Shown here: in pieces, positions 32,681-41,829 of the stretch
Numbering within the stretch: the stretch's first letter is position 1
Layout of the letters: every line of letters begins with the position of its first letter
Assembly (NCBI GenBank): GCA_026182355.1
Contig: JAPFBL010000323.1
Coordinates: 62,001-126,000, forward strand
From: Hermatobates lingyangjiaoensis
Lineage: Eukaryota; Arthropoda; Insecta; Hemiptera; Hermatobatidae
DNA: 64,000 nucleotides
Reading direction: 5' to 3'
Notes under the pieces: generated by a model
Seen by the model: the letters and a program-made list of their open reading frames with translations, nothing else
The model's database searches: none
What the model was told of the DNA's origin: nothing
Translations under genes and position numbers: made by a program

Positions 32681-33935
32681 ACTTAGGAGCCAGGCCTGCC
32701 TGCTTGACTGGTCTCTAAAAATCACTTTCACTCCTAACGTCACTTCTATAGCCATACTGTTATAAACATCACTTAGGAGCCAGGCCTGCCTGCTTGACTG
32801 GTCTCTAAAAATCACTTCCACTCCTAACGTCACTTCTATAGCCATACTGTTATAAACATCACTTAGGAGCCAGGCCTGCCTGCTTGACTGGTCTCTAAAA
32901 ATCACTTTCACTCCTAACGTCACTTCTATAGCCATACTGTTATAAACATCACTTAGGAGCCAGGCCTGCCTGCTTGACTGGTCTGCTAAAAATCACTTTC
33001 ACTCCTAACGTCACTTCTGTAGCCATACTGCTTATAAACATCACTTAGGAGCCAGGCCTGCCTGCTTGACTGGTCTCTAAAAATCACTTTCACTCCTAAC
33101 GTCACTTCTGTAGCTCTACTGTTATAAACATGACCTAGGAGCCAGGCCTGCCTGCTTGACTGGTCTCTAAAAATCACTTTCACTCCTAACGTCACTTCTG
33201 TAGCCATACTGTTATAAGCATCACTTAGGAGCCAGGCCTGCCTGCTTGACTGGTCTCTAAAAATCACTTTCACTCCTAACGTCACTTCTATAGCCATACT
33301 GTTATAAAATCACTTAGGAACAAGGCCTGCCTCTTGACTGGTCTTCTAAAAATACACGTTTCACTCCTAACGTCACTTCTGTAGCTCTACTGTTATAAAC
33401 ATGACCTAGGAGCCAGGCCTGCCTGCTTGACTGGTCTGTAAAAATCACTTTCACTCCTAACGTCACTTCTGTAGCCATACTGCTATAAACATCACTTAGG
33501 AGCCAGGCCTGCCTGCTTGACTGGTCTGTAAAAATCACTTTCACTCCTAACGTCACTTCTGTAGCCTTACTTAGGAACAAGTCCTCTCTACTTCTCTGGT
33601 CTTCTAAAATACACGTTTACTCCTAACGTTACTTCTGTAGCCATACTGTTATAAGCATCACTTAGGAGCCAGGCCTGCCTGCTTGACTGGTCTCTAAAAA
33701 TCACTTTCACTCCTAACGTCACTTCTGTAGCCTTACTTAGGAACAAGTCCTCCCTATTTCTCTGGTCTTCTAAAATACACGTTTACTCTTAACGTTACTT
33801 CTGTAGGTATACTATTATAAACTTCTCATAGTAGCTAGGCCTGTCTGCTTCTATGGTGTTCTAGAATTGACGTTAACATCAGTTCTAACACTCCTAACGT
33901 CAATTCTGCAACCATACTCTTATAAACACTTTGAC
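32681..33935. repeat. 90-bp minisatellite, about 14 units
   Basis: Units start at about 32681, 32771, 32861, 32951, 33043, 33133, 33223, 33312, 33404, 33494, 33569, 33660, 33735 and 33820, each beginning with ACTTAGGAGCCAGGCC or a variant. The first three are nearly identical. Units at 33569 and 33735 are preceded by a 15-base deletion, and the right end is the most decayed. Because 90 is a multiple of three, minus-strand frames run through several units with a 30-residue repeat (MAIEVTLGVKVIFRDQ and so on). Units of 92 and 89 bases break the frame. Confidence 0.95.
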
Positions 33936-33984
33936 ATCATTTCAGGACACCTGAATATTTGTGCTACTTAGTATTGGATACCAC

Positions 33985-34297
33985 CAGGTTAGCTTTATGG
34001 CAGCGTGCTCTGCTCTTAACTGATAGGTCCAATACCGACTGTGATCCTTGAGTAATTAACGCGACATATGAATAAATGTGTGCTCGTCATCTCTCGGAGA
34101 TCAGTTAAGCAGTTAGACCTTTAGCCCATATGCTGTGAGGTACTCGTCAAAACTTCCTACTGTATATATACATAAGTTCGGCAAAATTTAGAACTCCAAA
34201 ATGTAGAATCATTCTCCATGATGTGCTATCACAAAGGGCCAATACCCTGCCTATGTCTGTTCTCTTGTCGAACTGCCATTGTAACGTAGCCTAACCT
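33985..34297 (+). mobile_element. tRNA-derived SINE, old copy
   Basis: The head ACCAGGTTAGCTTTATGGC and a degenerate B box (GGTCCAATACCG) are followed by the body phrases and the 3' region CACAAAGGGCCAATACCCTG, ending GCCTAACCTA. It is clearly more diverged than the copy at 23952. Confidence 0.8.
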
Positions 34298-34529
34298 ACT
34301 GTTGTATAACCCTCGCATTATAAGATTATACGACCATGATAACTCTCTAGAAGGAGACTAACTTACTAAATGTCAACACTTACATTCTCGCTGTAAATAG
34401 TTGTACAATAATTCATCAGTAGTTGGTTTATTAACTAGGACTGCTTATTGCAAAACACTGAATAGTGCAAGGTAAGAGAAGCTGGTTATTGGTCTTTGGA
34501 AAAGCCTCCAAGAAAAGATGCTAAAAACA

Positions 34530-34860
34530 AAATATCCCATATGTCAAAGTCAAGGCCCGAGGGCGAAATCAGTCCGCGAGAGGGTTTTCTATGACCCGCG
34601 GGATTTTATTAGTTTATTATTAGAGCCAGCCCGCAGAAGTTCTACACGCACCAATCCTATATTTCCCACAATGCAACGTCGACTCTCCAAGTGTGGCTTC
34701 ATTTCATAATTTATCAGCAGTCATTAGCATATTGGCAAAAGTTAACTTGGTGGTAGCCATCAAAAATGACAAAACGGAATGTGGACACTGAGACCGGTGC
34801 TTTCTATCAGTTAATGTTTATGTTATGGGGATTTATATATGATAGAAATTTGTCTTTTGT
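34530..34860 (+). mobile_element. Possible hAT 5' end (GTF2IRD2/EPM2AIP-like)
   Basis: A GC-rich leader (GGCCCGAGGGCGAAATCAGT, GACCCGCGGGATTT) is followed at about 34767 by a short frame MTKRNVDTETGAFYQ. This resembles the start of domesticated-type hAT transposases (MxKRKVDxENRxF...), which also have a GGCCCGCGG-rich leader. The frame soon degenerates and stops. The similarity is from memory of the family and is weak. Confidence 0.35.
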
Positions 34861-35048
34861 GATGTTAAACATTAAAAATGACTGACAAAGTCATAAGAAA
34901 ATATTGCTTTCTTTATCCGATCATATTGTAATATATTTATTAGGTTTTCAGTAGGTACAATTTGGTTCACTACGCTATATGTGGTCATTTTAAAAAAGAA
35001 TCAATAAACATTTGATCACTCCGGCCTGAAAATATATATATATTTTCA

Positions 35049-35543
35049 ATGAAACTGATAAACTCCGACTTAGGATTTACTATCAAAGCAAAAAGACTCA
35101 ATCAAAACCTTCTTCTTAAAAACCACCCCCACAGGGACGTCTCAGTACTGCAAAAAAGTCACTTGGTGTACCAATATACATGTAATACCGGGAACTGTGA
35201 AGCCTGTCCTACAAAGTACATCGGGATGACTACAACCAGACTATCAAGACGTCTTACCTTCCATCTTACAGCAGGTACTCCAAAAAACCATACGAGACAA
35301 GTACATAATACAACATTAACGAGGGAAATGTTAGAGAAAGGAATAACAACTTTAAGAATAGAAAATAATACCAGCCGCCTTCATATCCTCGAGGCCTTAT
35401 ACATCAAGGACATCCAACCTTCTATGAACATTCAAACCAACAGAGCAGGCATAATACCAAGTTGTAAGAACTTCGATAGTTCTTATAAACTTAATAGGCC
35501 TACACTGACAGGACCCCCAGGCAATGTGTATAACAAGATGTAA
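35049..35543 (+). CDS. Penelope-like element GIY-YIG endonuclease domain (partial)
   Basis: PLE proteins couple a reverse transcriptase to a C-terminal GIY-YIG endonuclease that nicks the target. This 164-residue open frame shows the endonuclease: VYQYTC with a Cys pair (NCEACPTKYIG, residues about 50-60) forming the PLE-specific Cys linker and the YxY...YIG motif; then TTRLSRRLTFHL with the conserved Arg and His; then ILEALYIKDIQPSMNIQ with the catalytic Glu (residues about 115-132) and the usual Asn near the end. No stop or frameshift interrupts it. The RT part and true start are absent; the first Met is only where the frame begins. A hammerhead core lies 146 bases downstream. The open frame in an otherwise dead neighbourhood suggests a relatively young insertion. 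Confidence 0.85.
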   Translation: MKLINSDLGFTIKAKRLNQNLLLKNHPHRDVSVLQKSHLVYQYTCNTGNCEACPTKYIGMTTTRLSRRLTFHLTAGTPKNHTRQVHNTTLTREMLEKGITTLRIENNTSRLHILEALYIKDIQPSMNIQTNRAGIIPSCKNFDSSYKLNRPTLTGPPGNVYNKM

Positions 35544-35688
35544 CCTTCCACTTGTCACAGTGGACTTGTTTTTTCACAATGATGTCTATTTCTATTTATC
35601 CTCTAAATTTTAATAATTTCAATGTTTGTTTAACTTTTTCAAAATTGTTATTGCGTTAGTTTACGCTTAATCAGTTTATACGATATAT

Positions 35689-35720
35689 CTGATGATGATT
35701 TCAGTGAAATCGAAAGCTTG
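35689..35720 (+). ncRNA. Hammerhead-ribozyme core, family U (GIY-YIG PLE)
   Basis: CTGATGA, stem II GATTTC-AGT-GAAATC (6 perfect pairs), GAA, the palindrome AGCT and T. Bases before the core (ATAT) can pair weakly with GTA after it. This core lies in the 3' region of the only copy in the window that still has a GIY-YIG reading frame. Confidence 0.8.
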
Positions 35721-35765
35721 TAAGTAAAAATATATTATTGAAGAACCTACGAAATTATTTCTTCG

Positions 35766-35879
35766 ATGTTTCTGGGACAACTCCTTCATGAAGTCACTCC
35801 CTACCAAAGAAAACTAGAAAACACCAGCAAAAAGGTCGTCAATGCGGAAGCTGCCGTCTGCTTTAATAATATATATATA
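35766..35879 (+). pseudogene. PLE N-terminal fragment ending in (TA)n
   Basis: The frame MFLGQLLHEVTPYQRKLEN continues through KVVNAEAAVCFNN and then runs into YIYI from a (TA)n run. It matches the frame at 58495 (RIESLSIKIVNAETTVNFND) and, more distantly, 53885 and 58955. PLE proteins start with a helical region ending FxxxCLxxxLLPxxTN; here the copy breaks just before that Cys. Confidence 0.6.
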
Positions 35880-36110
35880 AAGATTTCACATAAAAACGTG
35901 AAATAACAATCAATGATCAAACCACAATAAGAAATGGGAAAACAAGACTAACATCTTTCAACCGTAACAAGCGGTCTTCGTCAGAGTCAAAAATCCAACT
36001 GAGTCAAAAAACTCAGTTGGGTTTTTGACTCTGACGAAGACCGCTTGTTACGGTTGAAAGATCTTAGTCTTGTTTTCCAATTTCTTATTGTGGTTTGATC
36101 ATTGATATAT
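35880..36110. mobile_element. PLE inverted doublet, family I
   Basis: The arms run from AAGATTTCACATAAA and from the opposite side to TGATCATTGATATATA. The centre is AACTGAGTCAAAAAACTCAGTT. Eleven related copies lie between 37 and 64 kb. Both arms carry a core. Confidence 0.85.
36031..36069 (+). ncRNA. Hammerhead-ribozyme core, family I
   Basis: CTGACGA, stem II ACCG-CTTGTTA-CGGT, GAA, palindrome AGATCT and T. GACT immediately before the core is complementary to AGTC immediately after it (4 perfect pairs of stem I). The left arm repeats it on the minus strand at 35950-35984 with AGATGT in place of AGATCT. Confidence 0.8.
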
Positions 36111-36115
36111 ATATA

Positions 36116-37104
36116 AATATAGTAATTAAGAAAAACGGTCCAGCGGACTTTTAAATACAAATATTTAAGCAAACTAATATATATATCCTAAATTACATAT
36201 TGCCATGAAATTAGAGATGGTTTTTATATTTTTTTTATTTCTATTATTTTGGTCTGTGGAAATCCAAAATAACGTCCCGTGGAAGTCACTGCAAGGGGTG
36301 ATGGCCCTCTCTTGCAGTAGTTATGGGTTAATTATTATTTCATTAATAATTATTTCATTGAATGAAATAATAATTATTTCATTATTTCATTAATAGACAG
36401 TAATTATCTTGAATAGAAAATAACTGTGATAATTAAATAATTATTGACTTCATTTAATCACTATTTGAAAGATTTCAAACTTGGGTGTTTAAAGGCTTAA
36501 GATGATTGAAACTCATATGATATGTTATCCGGTGAATCATTCAAGAGATAGTAGTATAAGATTTGGAGCAACAACCTTTGGATGACTCAACAACCCTTCT
36601 TGTATTATCTAACCCTTTTAGAGATACTGATGCTGCGTCATCGAGACTACCCCTAAGCAAGCTTTGACCTAATTCAGATAACCGCTTAAAATCCCCTAAA
36701 CTAGGGGTTTTGGGGGGGAGGGGGGTGCTACCCCCGATAGAATTTTTAGTAAAATGAATTTACCCCTCACACTTGGAAGTACTCTGGTAGATAAACAAAA
36801 TTATTTTTAAAATTCATATGTAATAAATAAATAAAAAACGTTTATTGGAAAAATGTTTAGTTGTTAATTTCATTTTTCATAGAAAATAAAGGTTTGTCTT
36901 TTTGACATGAAAATAGAATATAAGAAAAAAAAACAGAGGAATCACATTTACAAAAAGAAATAAAACAACTGTTTTTAGTATTACATGGAAGACAAGCAAC
37001 ACTATTCAACTACAAGTAAAATTGACCACCTCTAACCACCATCATGTATTTCAAATTCATGCAATAACAAAAGAAAATGTTATTCCCAAAAGCAAGCTTT
37101 TGGT
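36116..37104. other. AT-rich spacer with palindrome and G-run
   Basis: About 36330-36395 is an AT palindrome (ATTATTTCATTGAATGAAATAA). At 36703-36725 four G tracts (GGGG, TTTT, G7, A, G6) could form a G-quadruplex and are followed by GCTACCCCC. No coding signal. Confidence 0.5.
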
Positions 37105-37300
37105 GTTCAAAACCGTCCTGATGATGGTTCAACCAAAAATTAGAGATGTAAGTGTGTTCATCCTTTTACTATGTATCTATAGTTTACTGTGAAACGTATA
37201 TATATTTCGTATATTTATAATATATATATATATATATATATTTCTTTTTCTACATTGAACTTTATTTGTCCGTTTTGGATCGTATTTCCAACGAAAAGTA
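37105..37300 (+). mobile_element. PLE copy, family H, single arm with (TA)n insertion
   Basis: The core CTGATGA at 37118 is followed by GGTTCAACC and an AAAATTAGAG tail. The leader (TGTAAGTGTG to TTGAACTTTATT, then CCGTTTTGGATCGTATTTCC) is split by about 50 bases rich in TA. No opposite arm is found. Confidence 0.7.
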
Positions 37301-37317
37301 TATATATATATATATAT

Positions 37318-37540
37318 ATAAAAAGATTTCAGATAAACACGTGAAATAACAATCAATAATCACACCACAATAAGAAATGGGAAAACAAAACTAAGATATT
37401 TCAACCGTAGCAAGCGGTCTTCGTCAGAGTCAAAAACCCATAAATAGTTGGGTTTTTGACTCTGACGAAGACCGCTTGTTACAGTTGAAAGATATTAGTC
37501 TTGTTTTCCCATTTTTTATTGTGGTTTGATCATTGGGTAT
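37318..37540. mobile_element. PLE inverted doublet, family I
   Basis: Cores at 37393-37427 (minus) and 37462-37494 (plus). Both arms have AGATAT in place of the family's AGATCT palindrome, so the same substitution is present in both arms. (TA)n on both sides. Confidence 0.8.
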
Positions 37541-37554
37541 ATATATATCATGAT

Positions 37555-37715
37555 AAACGGAAACGGTCCGGCAGGACAGATTACACTTAAAATAAACTGT
37601 GACACATAGACAGAACATAATAACGACTCACTTTTCAACATTTCGACCGTAATGGTGGTCGTCCTCAGGAGAAGTGAATTGACGGATGAACGACAGCCAA
37701 TACTATATATATGGA
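37555..37715 (-). mobile_element. PLE single arm, family P
   Basis: A minus-strand core at 37637-37668: CTGAGGA, stem II GACC-ACCATTAC-GGTC, GAA, ATGT (palindromic if G-U pairs are allowed), T. CACTT...C before and G...AAGTG after it can form stem I. The leader toward 37555 (AACGGTCCGGCAGG) is typical of PLE leaders here. (TA)n on both sides. Confidence 0.7.
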
Positions 37716-38119
37716 TATTTCAAGGTGAACAAAGTACTTGTGTTTGATGTAGAGGGTAAAAGCAAGGTAAAATAGAGTGGTTGTGGAAAGAGTTTGTCGC
37801 TGAGTATTGCAGATTATTTGACACAGGACTTGAGGTCGTTATTTGTAGCTGTTTGACAAGCTGTTTATAAATAAGCGGTGGATCACTCGGATGTCAGGCG
37901 CAGAGCCAAGTCTTAAATAATCCCTCTTGTCTGTCTTCCTCTATCATTCAAGTACTCCTACCTTGACGTATTCAACTCAATTAGCGCTAAAACAAAAAAA
38001 AAAAAAAAAAAATTCAAGTTTAACCGAAAGTTTAATCCACTGTCGTCAAAGCTTGATTGTTTCGGTACATCAGACAAACTGTATAGCGTTTAATCTTGAT
38101 TAGTAGTTCTTATTCCTTG
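37716..38119. other. Spacer
   Basis: Moderate AT content, with a poly-A run at 37989-38011. No repeat or gene recognised. Confidence 0.4.
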
Positions 38120-38129
38120 CTTATAGGGG

Positions 38130-38290
38130 GGTATATCTGGATAGGTAGATCCAGGGTTCAATACCCAGTTTGGCCCTCGTCCTATTTATGCTGAAGGTGA
38201 GTTAAGCACGTCGTCTTGTTATCCTCGAGCCTGTAGCAATGTCAAGTACTCTTTAGAAATCAATCGAAATACATTTGAGTGATTTATTAC
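38130..38290 (+). mobile_element. tRNA-derived SINE, fragment
   Basis: A B box at 38155-38165 (GGTTCAATACC) is followed by CCAGTTTGGCCCTCG and the body up to ATACATTTGAGTG. The A-box part of the head is replaced by unrelated sequence. Confidence 0.7.
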
Positions 38291-38375
38291 TTGTACAATC
38301 TGTTACAGTAAGCAATTCACTCATATTGTGGGATTATAAGAATTATCTCCCCAAAACAGAAAAAAAAAATTTTTA

Positions 38376-39055
38376 CTTCATGTAAAATGAAGTTTATATT
38401 TTACACAAAAATGGACCCTATACTGTAGATGAACCCTATTGTTTTGGGTTCAATTACGCATGATGGGAAAGTTACTCTTTTTTTGCCAAAAAAACTTGTT
38501 TTTATACATATTTTTTTCTTCTAAACTACTAATTATAGAGTCTTGGAATTTTGGTATTATCTTTAAAACTACTAAAGTTTAAATACATGCATACTATTAA
38601 TATCATTGAAGTTTTTTTTTTTGTTTGAACCGATCCCCTAGCGGGTGAAAACGTCGGCCGTTTACCGGCTTTTTGTTTAATCGATGATTCTACAGATTCT
38701 ATATTGGGAGTCCTAAATTTTGTCTAACTCAAGTGCATGACGAGTAGGGATCTTTAACGAGACCTGACATCGTACAGGCTCGTTTTTCAATAAAATATAA
38801 AAATTTTGACTTGTAATTCAACCTAAAAGCTTGTGAGGACGATACATGCCACACAGTTTGACGGATCAAAATGAAATTATACTAAAAAATAGAGGACTCT
38901 GAAAATGAGTTGAAGCAGTTCGTTTTGAAATTACATTATACAAAAGAATCTTAAGGTGAAATTTTTTTTTGTTATCAGAAAATGTTTTTTGACGCTAAAT
39001 TGCTCATTAAAAAAAAACAATAAAATTTGGCCAAAAAATTGAACAAAAAAATTTT
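38376..39055 (+). repeat. Family D copy 4, interrupted by a SINE
   Basis: Family D phrases run from TTTATATTTTACACAAAAAT to about 38582 and resume at 38788 (AAATATAAAAATTTTGACTT), ending near 39055. The interruption is the SINE at 38612-38787. The 5' 180 bases of D are missing. Confidence 0.7.
38612..38787 (-). mobile_element. SINE, type-2 tail, nested in family D
   Basis: The reverse complement has the 3' half of the SINE with the hairpin GCCGGTAAACGGCC and GATCGGTTCAAAC at the end. The head is missing. About 30 bases next to the poly-T (ATACATGCATA...ATATCAT) are shared with the SINE at 39905, so both insertions carry the same 3' extension. Confidence 0.75.
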
Positions 39056-39409
39056 AACGGACTTTCTGACTAACGGACATTAAAAAAAAACACTTTTTTT
39101 ATAAAGTCTTATTACTTGATGACTACACTTTCAGAGTTGACACTTGTTTCTGTGGAATTCAGTGAACGATTGCCTTTCATCTGTATGAATGAAAGCTGTG
39201 GATAGTAAAATCTTATTCATTCATAAGGTGCAGATATTCTGCGAATCTTGCTTCAGGAGAACAGTATCTCTGTGTTCCAAATTGAATAGCTTCAAGCATT
39301 TCAAATAAAACATAAGTATGTCGATTAAACAAATATGGAATGACTCACATTGCTGTGCAAGCGTTGATTGTATGGTATTTACACTTGATTAAAAAGAGGA
39401 AGATATAGT
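39056..39409. other. AT-rich spacer
   Basis: No recognised feature. Confidence 0.4.
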
Positions 39410-39728
39410 AGGTTAGGTTGCAGTGGCAGTCCCACAAGGGAACACACGTAGGCCGAGCATTGGCCCTTTGTGATACCACACAATGAAGATTGATTCTACA
39501 ATGGAAGTCCTAAATTTTGCCTAACTCAAATGTATTTAGAGTAGGGATATTTAAAGAGTACCTGACATCACACAGGCTCGGGACCGATGGTTTAACGTCC
39601 TTTTCCGAGGGACGACGCGCTCAGATTTATTCACCTCCCGCGTGAATAAATCGAGGGCCAGGTGGGTATTGAACCCCGGTCCTATCAGTTCAGAGGCGAT
39701 CACGTAACCACTGAGCTAGCCTGGCCCC
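39410..39728 (-). mobile_element. tRNA-derived SINE, full length, CCTAA tail
   Basis: In reverse complement it starts GGGCCAGGCTAGCTCAGTGG, has a B box at 39665-39675 (GGTTCAATACC) and ends with CAACCTAACCTA. It is the closest relative of the copy at 23952 and in near-intact condition. Confidence 0.9.
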
Positions 39729-39904
39729 CCCAAGATACAGTAAGTCACAACACAAAAGATTTTATCAAACTTTGATGCATTTAGAGCGGTTAGTGTTCAG
39801 GTTATATCAGCTTATGGTGTGTTCATACACTTATGTACACTCAAAAACACCTTAAAACAAAATACTATTCATTCATTAAATACATGCATAAATAATATCA
39901 TAGA

Positions 39905-40230
39905 AGTTTTTTTTTTTTTTTGTTTAAACCGATCCCCTAGCGGGTGATTATGTCAGTCGTTTACCGGCTTTTTGTTTGATCGTTGATTCTACAGATTCTA
40001 TATTTAGGGAGTCCTACATTTTGCCTAACTCAAGTGCATTACGAGTAGGGATCTTTAACGAGACCTGACATTGTACAGGCTCGGAACCGAGGGCTCAGAG
40101 TCCTCTCCAAGGGACATGTACTCAGATTGATTCATCTCCTGCGTGAATAAATCGAGGGCCAGGTAGGGATGGATCCCTGGACTACCAGCCCAGAAGCAAG
40201 TACGTTAACCACTGAACTAGCCTGGCCCCC
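39905..40230 (-). mobile_element. tRNA-derived SINE, full length, type-2 tail
   Basis: Head GGGCCAGGCTAGTTCAGTGG, body, then AATCAACGATCAAACAAAAA and GCCGGTAAACGAC toward a poly-A (poly-T at 39908-39921 on the plus strand). The B box has diverged (GGATCCATCCC). Confidence 0.85.
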
Positions 40231-40394
40231 CATAATTCAGGTTAATCAAAGTTGAATTAAGAAAGATCGATGATATCTCACCTCGTATACTGGTGTTACA
40301 GTTAATATATCAGTTAGAATCCAAAATAGAATCGATAGAACAGAATAGAATACAAAATCGCTGCTGTTCTATGAGTATTCATACATTTATGCAA

Positions 40395-40398
<4 letters not shown>

Positions 40399-40436
<38 letters not shown>

Positions 40437-40463
40437 GCGCACGCACTCACGCACGCGCACACA

Positions 40464-40502
<39 letters not shown>
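40399..40502 (+). repeat. (CA)n microsatellite with CG-containing interruptions
   Basis: Two clean CA runs flank a central CGCACACACGCGCACGCACT-type segment. The open frames on both strands here are products of the dinucleotide repeat. Confidence 0.95.
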
Positions 40503-40503
<1 letters not shown>

Positions 40504-40765
40504 ACGTACATACAAAGAGAGAGAAATAAATTATTATATCATTAATACATCATACTTAGTGTAGAGTAAAATGCACACCAAACGATGACTAAACAATATA
40601 AATGCATGATAATACAGACGAAAGGATATTACGTTAATCCTCAAGACCTTAAATATAAACATTATTGAAATACTTTTCATTGCATCTTTCCCCTTAGTTA
40701 TATCATATACAAGTAAAAAAAAATTATTAGTATTCACGTCAAAATTGCTGGTTGTTAATACAAAC

Positions 40766-40882
40766 CTGAACTGGTTGGTGTATTTCTGAAGAGGATGCCG
40801 CTGCCGGGGCTCGAGTCGACTGAGCACTCAAGTCGGCCGAATCTGCAGAAGGCAAGTTAAGTTGACCGCGCCTGTTTCCCAT
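40766..40882 (-). CDS. Candidate first coding exon (host gene, unidentified)
   Basis: On the minus strand an ATG at 40882 opens a 39-codon frame, MGNRRGQLNLPSADSADLSA followed by QSTRAPAAASSSEIHQPVQ, ending exactly at a 5' splice-site match (CAG|GTTTGT, boundary 40766/40765). An in-frame stop lies 16 codons upstream of the ATG, so this Met is the first possible start. MGNRRGQ fits the N-myristoylation pattern (Gly2, small residue at position 6). The exon and its upstream flank (about 40790-40990) are much richer in G+C and CpG than the surroundings and match no repeat in the window. The rest of the gene would lie left of 40740 or outside the window; I see no second exon. Product unknown. It could still be a chance frame in a GC-rich patch. 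Confidence 0.35.
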
Positions 40883-41174
40883 TACCCAGTTCTTATGACC
40901 GTTCTCGTCCAAACAACCCACCGGCTATTATTAGTTTTAGCTTGTTTCCTCAAACCACTCACCCACCAGTCGGCAAGTTAGACTTCAACAAACAAAACCA
41001 CACTGCAAACCCTTTCTCGGTGTATTCAACAAAAAAAATATTAATTCGCCTTAATAAACATATTTACCAATACTAACTTACCTACGAGATAAATAAAACA
41101 GTATACACTGCTACCTCGACTTACGAACGTATCAACATACGATTATTGCTCATTATAGATACGTACATACTTAT
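40883..41174. other. Possible 5' flank of the candidate exon
   Basis: 40883-40990 is GC-richer and contains CpGs. From 41000 the sequence becomes AT-rich. No TATA box at a suitable distance on the minus strand is evident. Confidence 0.3.
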
Positions 41175-41475
41175 TAGAAAAGAGAATAAAAAGAACACTT
41201 ACAGAATTCAATATTTCGAACTGTTGTTCGTCATCAGGAGTAGACTAGAAGAGAGGACGAAGTGAGAGAGATCTCCCCACGTCGAAGAACGGAGCGCGAA
41301 CGGGGAGATCTCTCTCACTTCGTCCTCGCTTCTAGTCTACTCCTGATGACGAACAACAGTTCGAAATATTGATTTCTGTAAGTGTTCTTTTTATTCTCTT
41401 TTCTGTGTCGTGCTTTGTGTAATTTAAAGTTGTATAGTCCTTGTGGACCGTTTCTTATATTTAGTTATTAGTATA
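41175..41475. mobile_element. PLE inverted doublet, family M
   Basis: Long, highly similar arms meet at a GC-rich centre (CCCCACGTCGAAGAACGGAGC). The right arm continues to TTGTATAGTCCTTGTGGACC and a (TA)n run. Arms include GAGAGATCTC at the inner side. Confidence 0.85.
41343..41370 (+). ncRNA. Hammerhead-ribozyme core, family M
   Basis: CTGATGA, stem II GAAC-AACA-GTTC, GAA, the palindrome ATAT and T. Stem I is short (TC with GA). A perfect mirror copy lies on the minus strand at 41210-41237. Confidence 0.75.
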
Positions 41476-41479
41476 TATA

Positions 41480-41612
41480 TATATAAACTAGAATTTAAAA
41501 AGAACACATAGAAAGGAAATCACTGAACTCACTACTATATTTCGATGTCCTCGTCTTCAGGAAAAGAAGTGAATCGCTCCAAAGGCTGATAACGACTGTG
41601 AACTATATATAT
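41480..41612 (-). mobile_element. PLE single arm, family N
   Basis: A minus-strand core at 41537-41560: CTGAAGA, stem II CGAGGACATCG (weak), GAA, ATAT, A. It is bounded by (TA)n on both sides. The leader AAAAGAACACATAGAAAGG resembles other PLE leaders here. Confidence 0.6.
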
Positions 41613-41624
41613 ATATATATATAG

Positions 41625-41745
41625 TTCACACAGGAAAGAGAAAAACAAATAAAGACACACATAAAAAAGACTCACAATAATATTTTGACAGTCGTCGTCA
41701 TCGGGCAGAAGTAGTCCCTTTGAGTAGCTGAAGCTAACTCCTAAT
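41625..41745 (-). mobile_element. PLE single arm, family O
   Basis: A minus-strand core-like region at 41679-41704: CCGATGACGACGACTGTCAA followed by AATATT. The first base of CTGANGA and the G of GAA are changed, so it is decayed. (TA)n on both sides. Confidence 0.55.
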
Positions 41746-41829
41746 ATATATATATATATAATATATATATATATATGTACGATATGCTCAGCTTTCTCAT
41801 GCTAATGTTTCAGGTAGCACTTCATTTTT

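Larger units (their letters stand above)
35040..35760 (+). mobile_element. 5'-truncated Penelope-like element with GIY-YIG ORF
   Basis: After a short (TA)n run the element contains the last 164 codons of a PLE polyprotein (35049-35543), a 3' untranslated region and a hammerhead core (35689-35720) before ending near 35760. The RT domain is missing. This copy links the hammerhead motif to the PLE reading frame. Confidence 0.85.

Noticed and set aside
32681..33935. CRISPR-like array
   Set aside because: Units are contiguous 90-bp tandem copies with no unique spacers, in eukaryotic DNA.
40293..40529. His/Thr and Val/Cys repeat frames on both strands
   Set aside because: They are produced by the (CA)n microsatellite.
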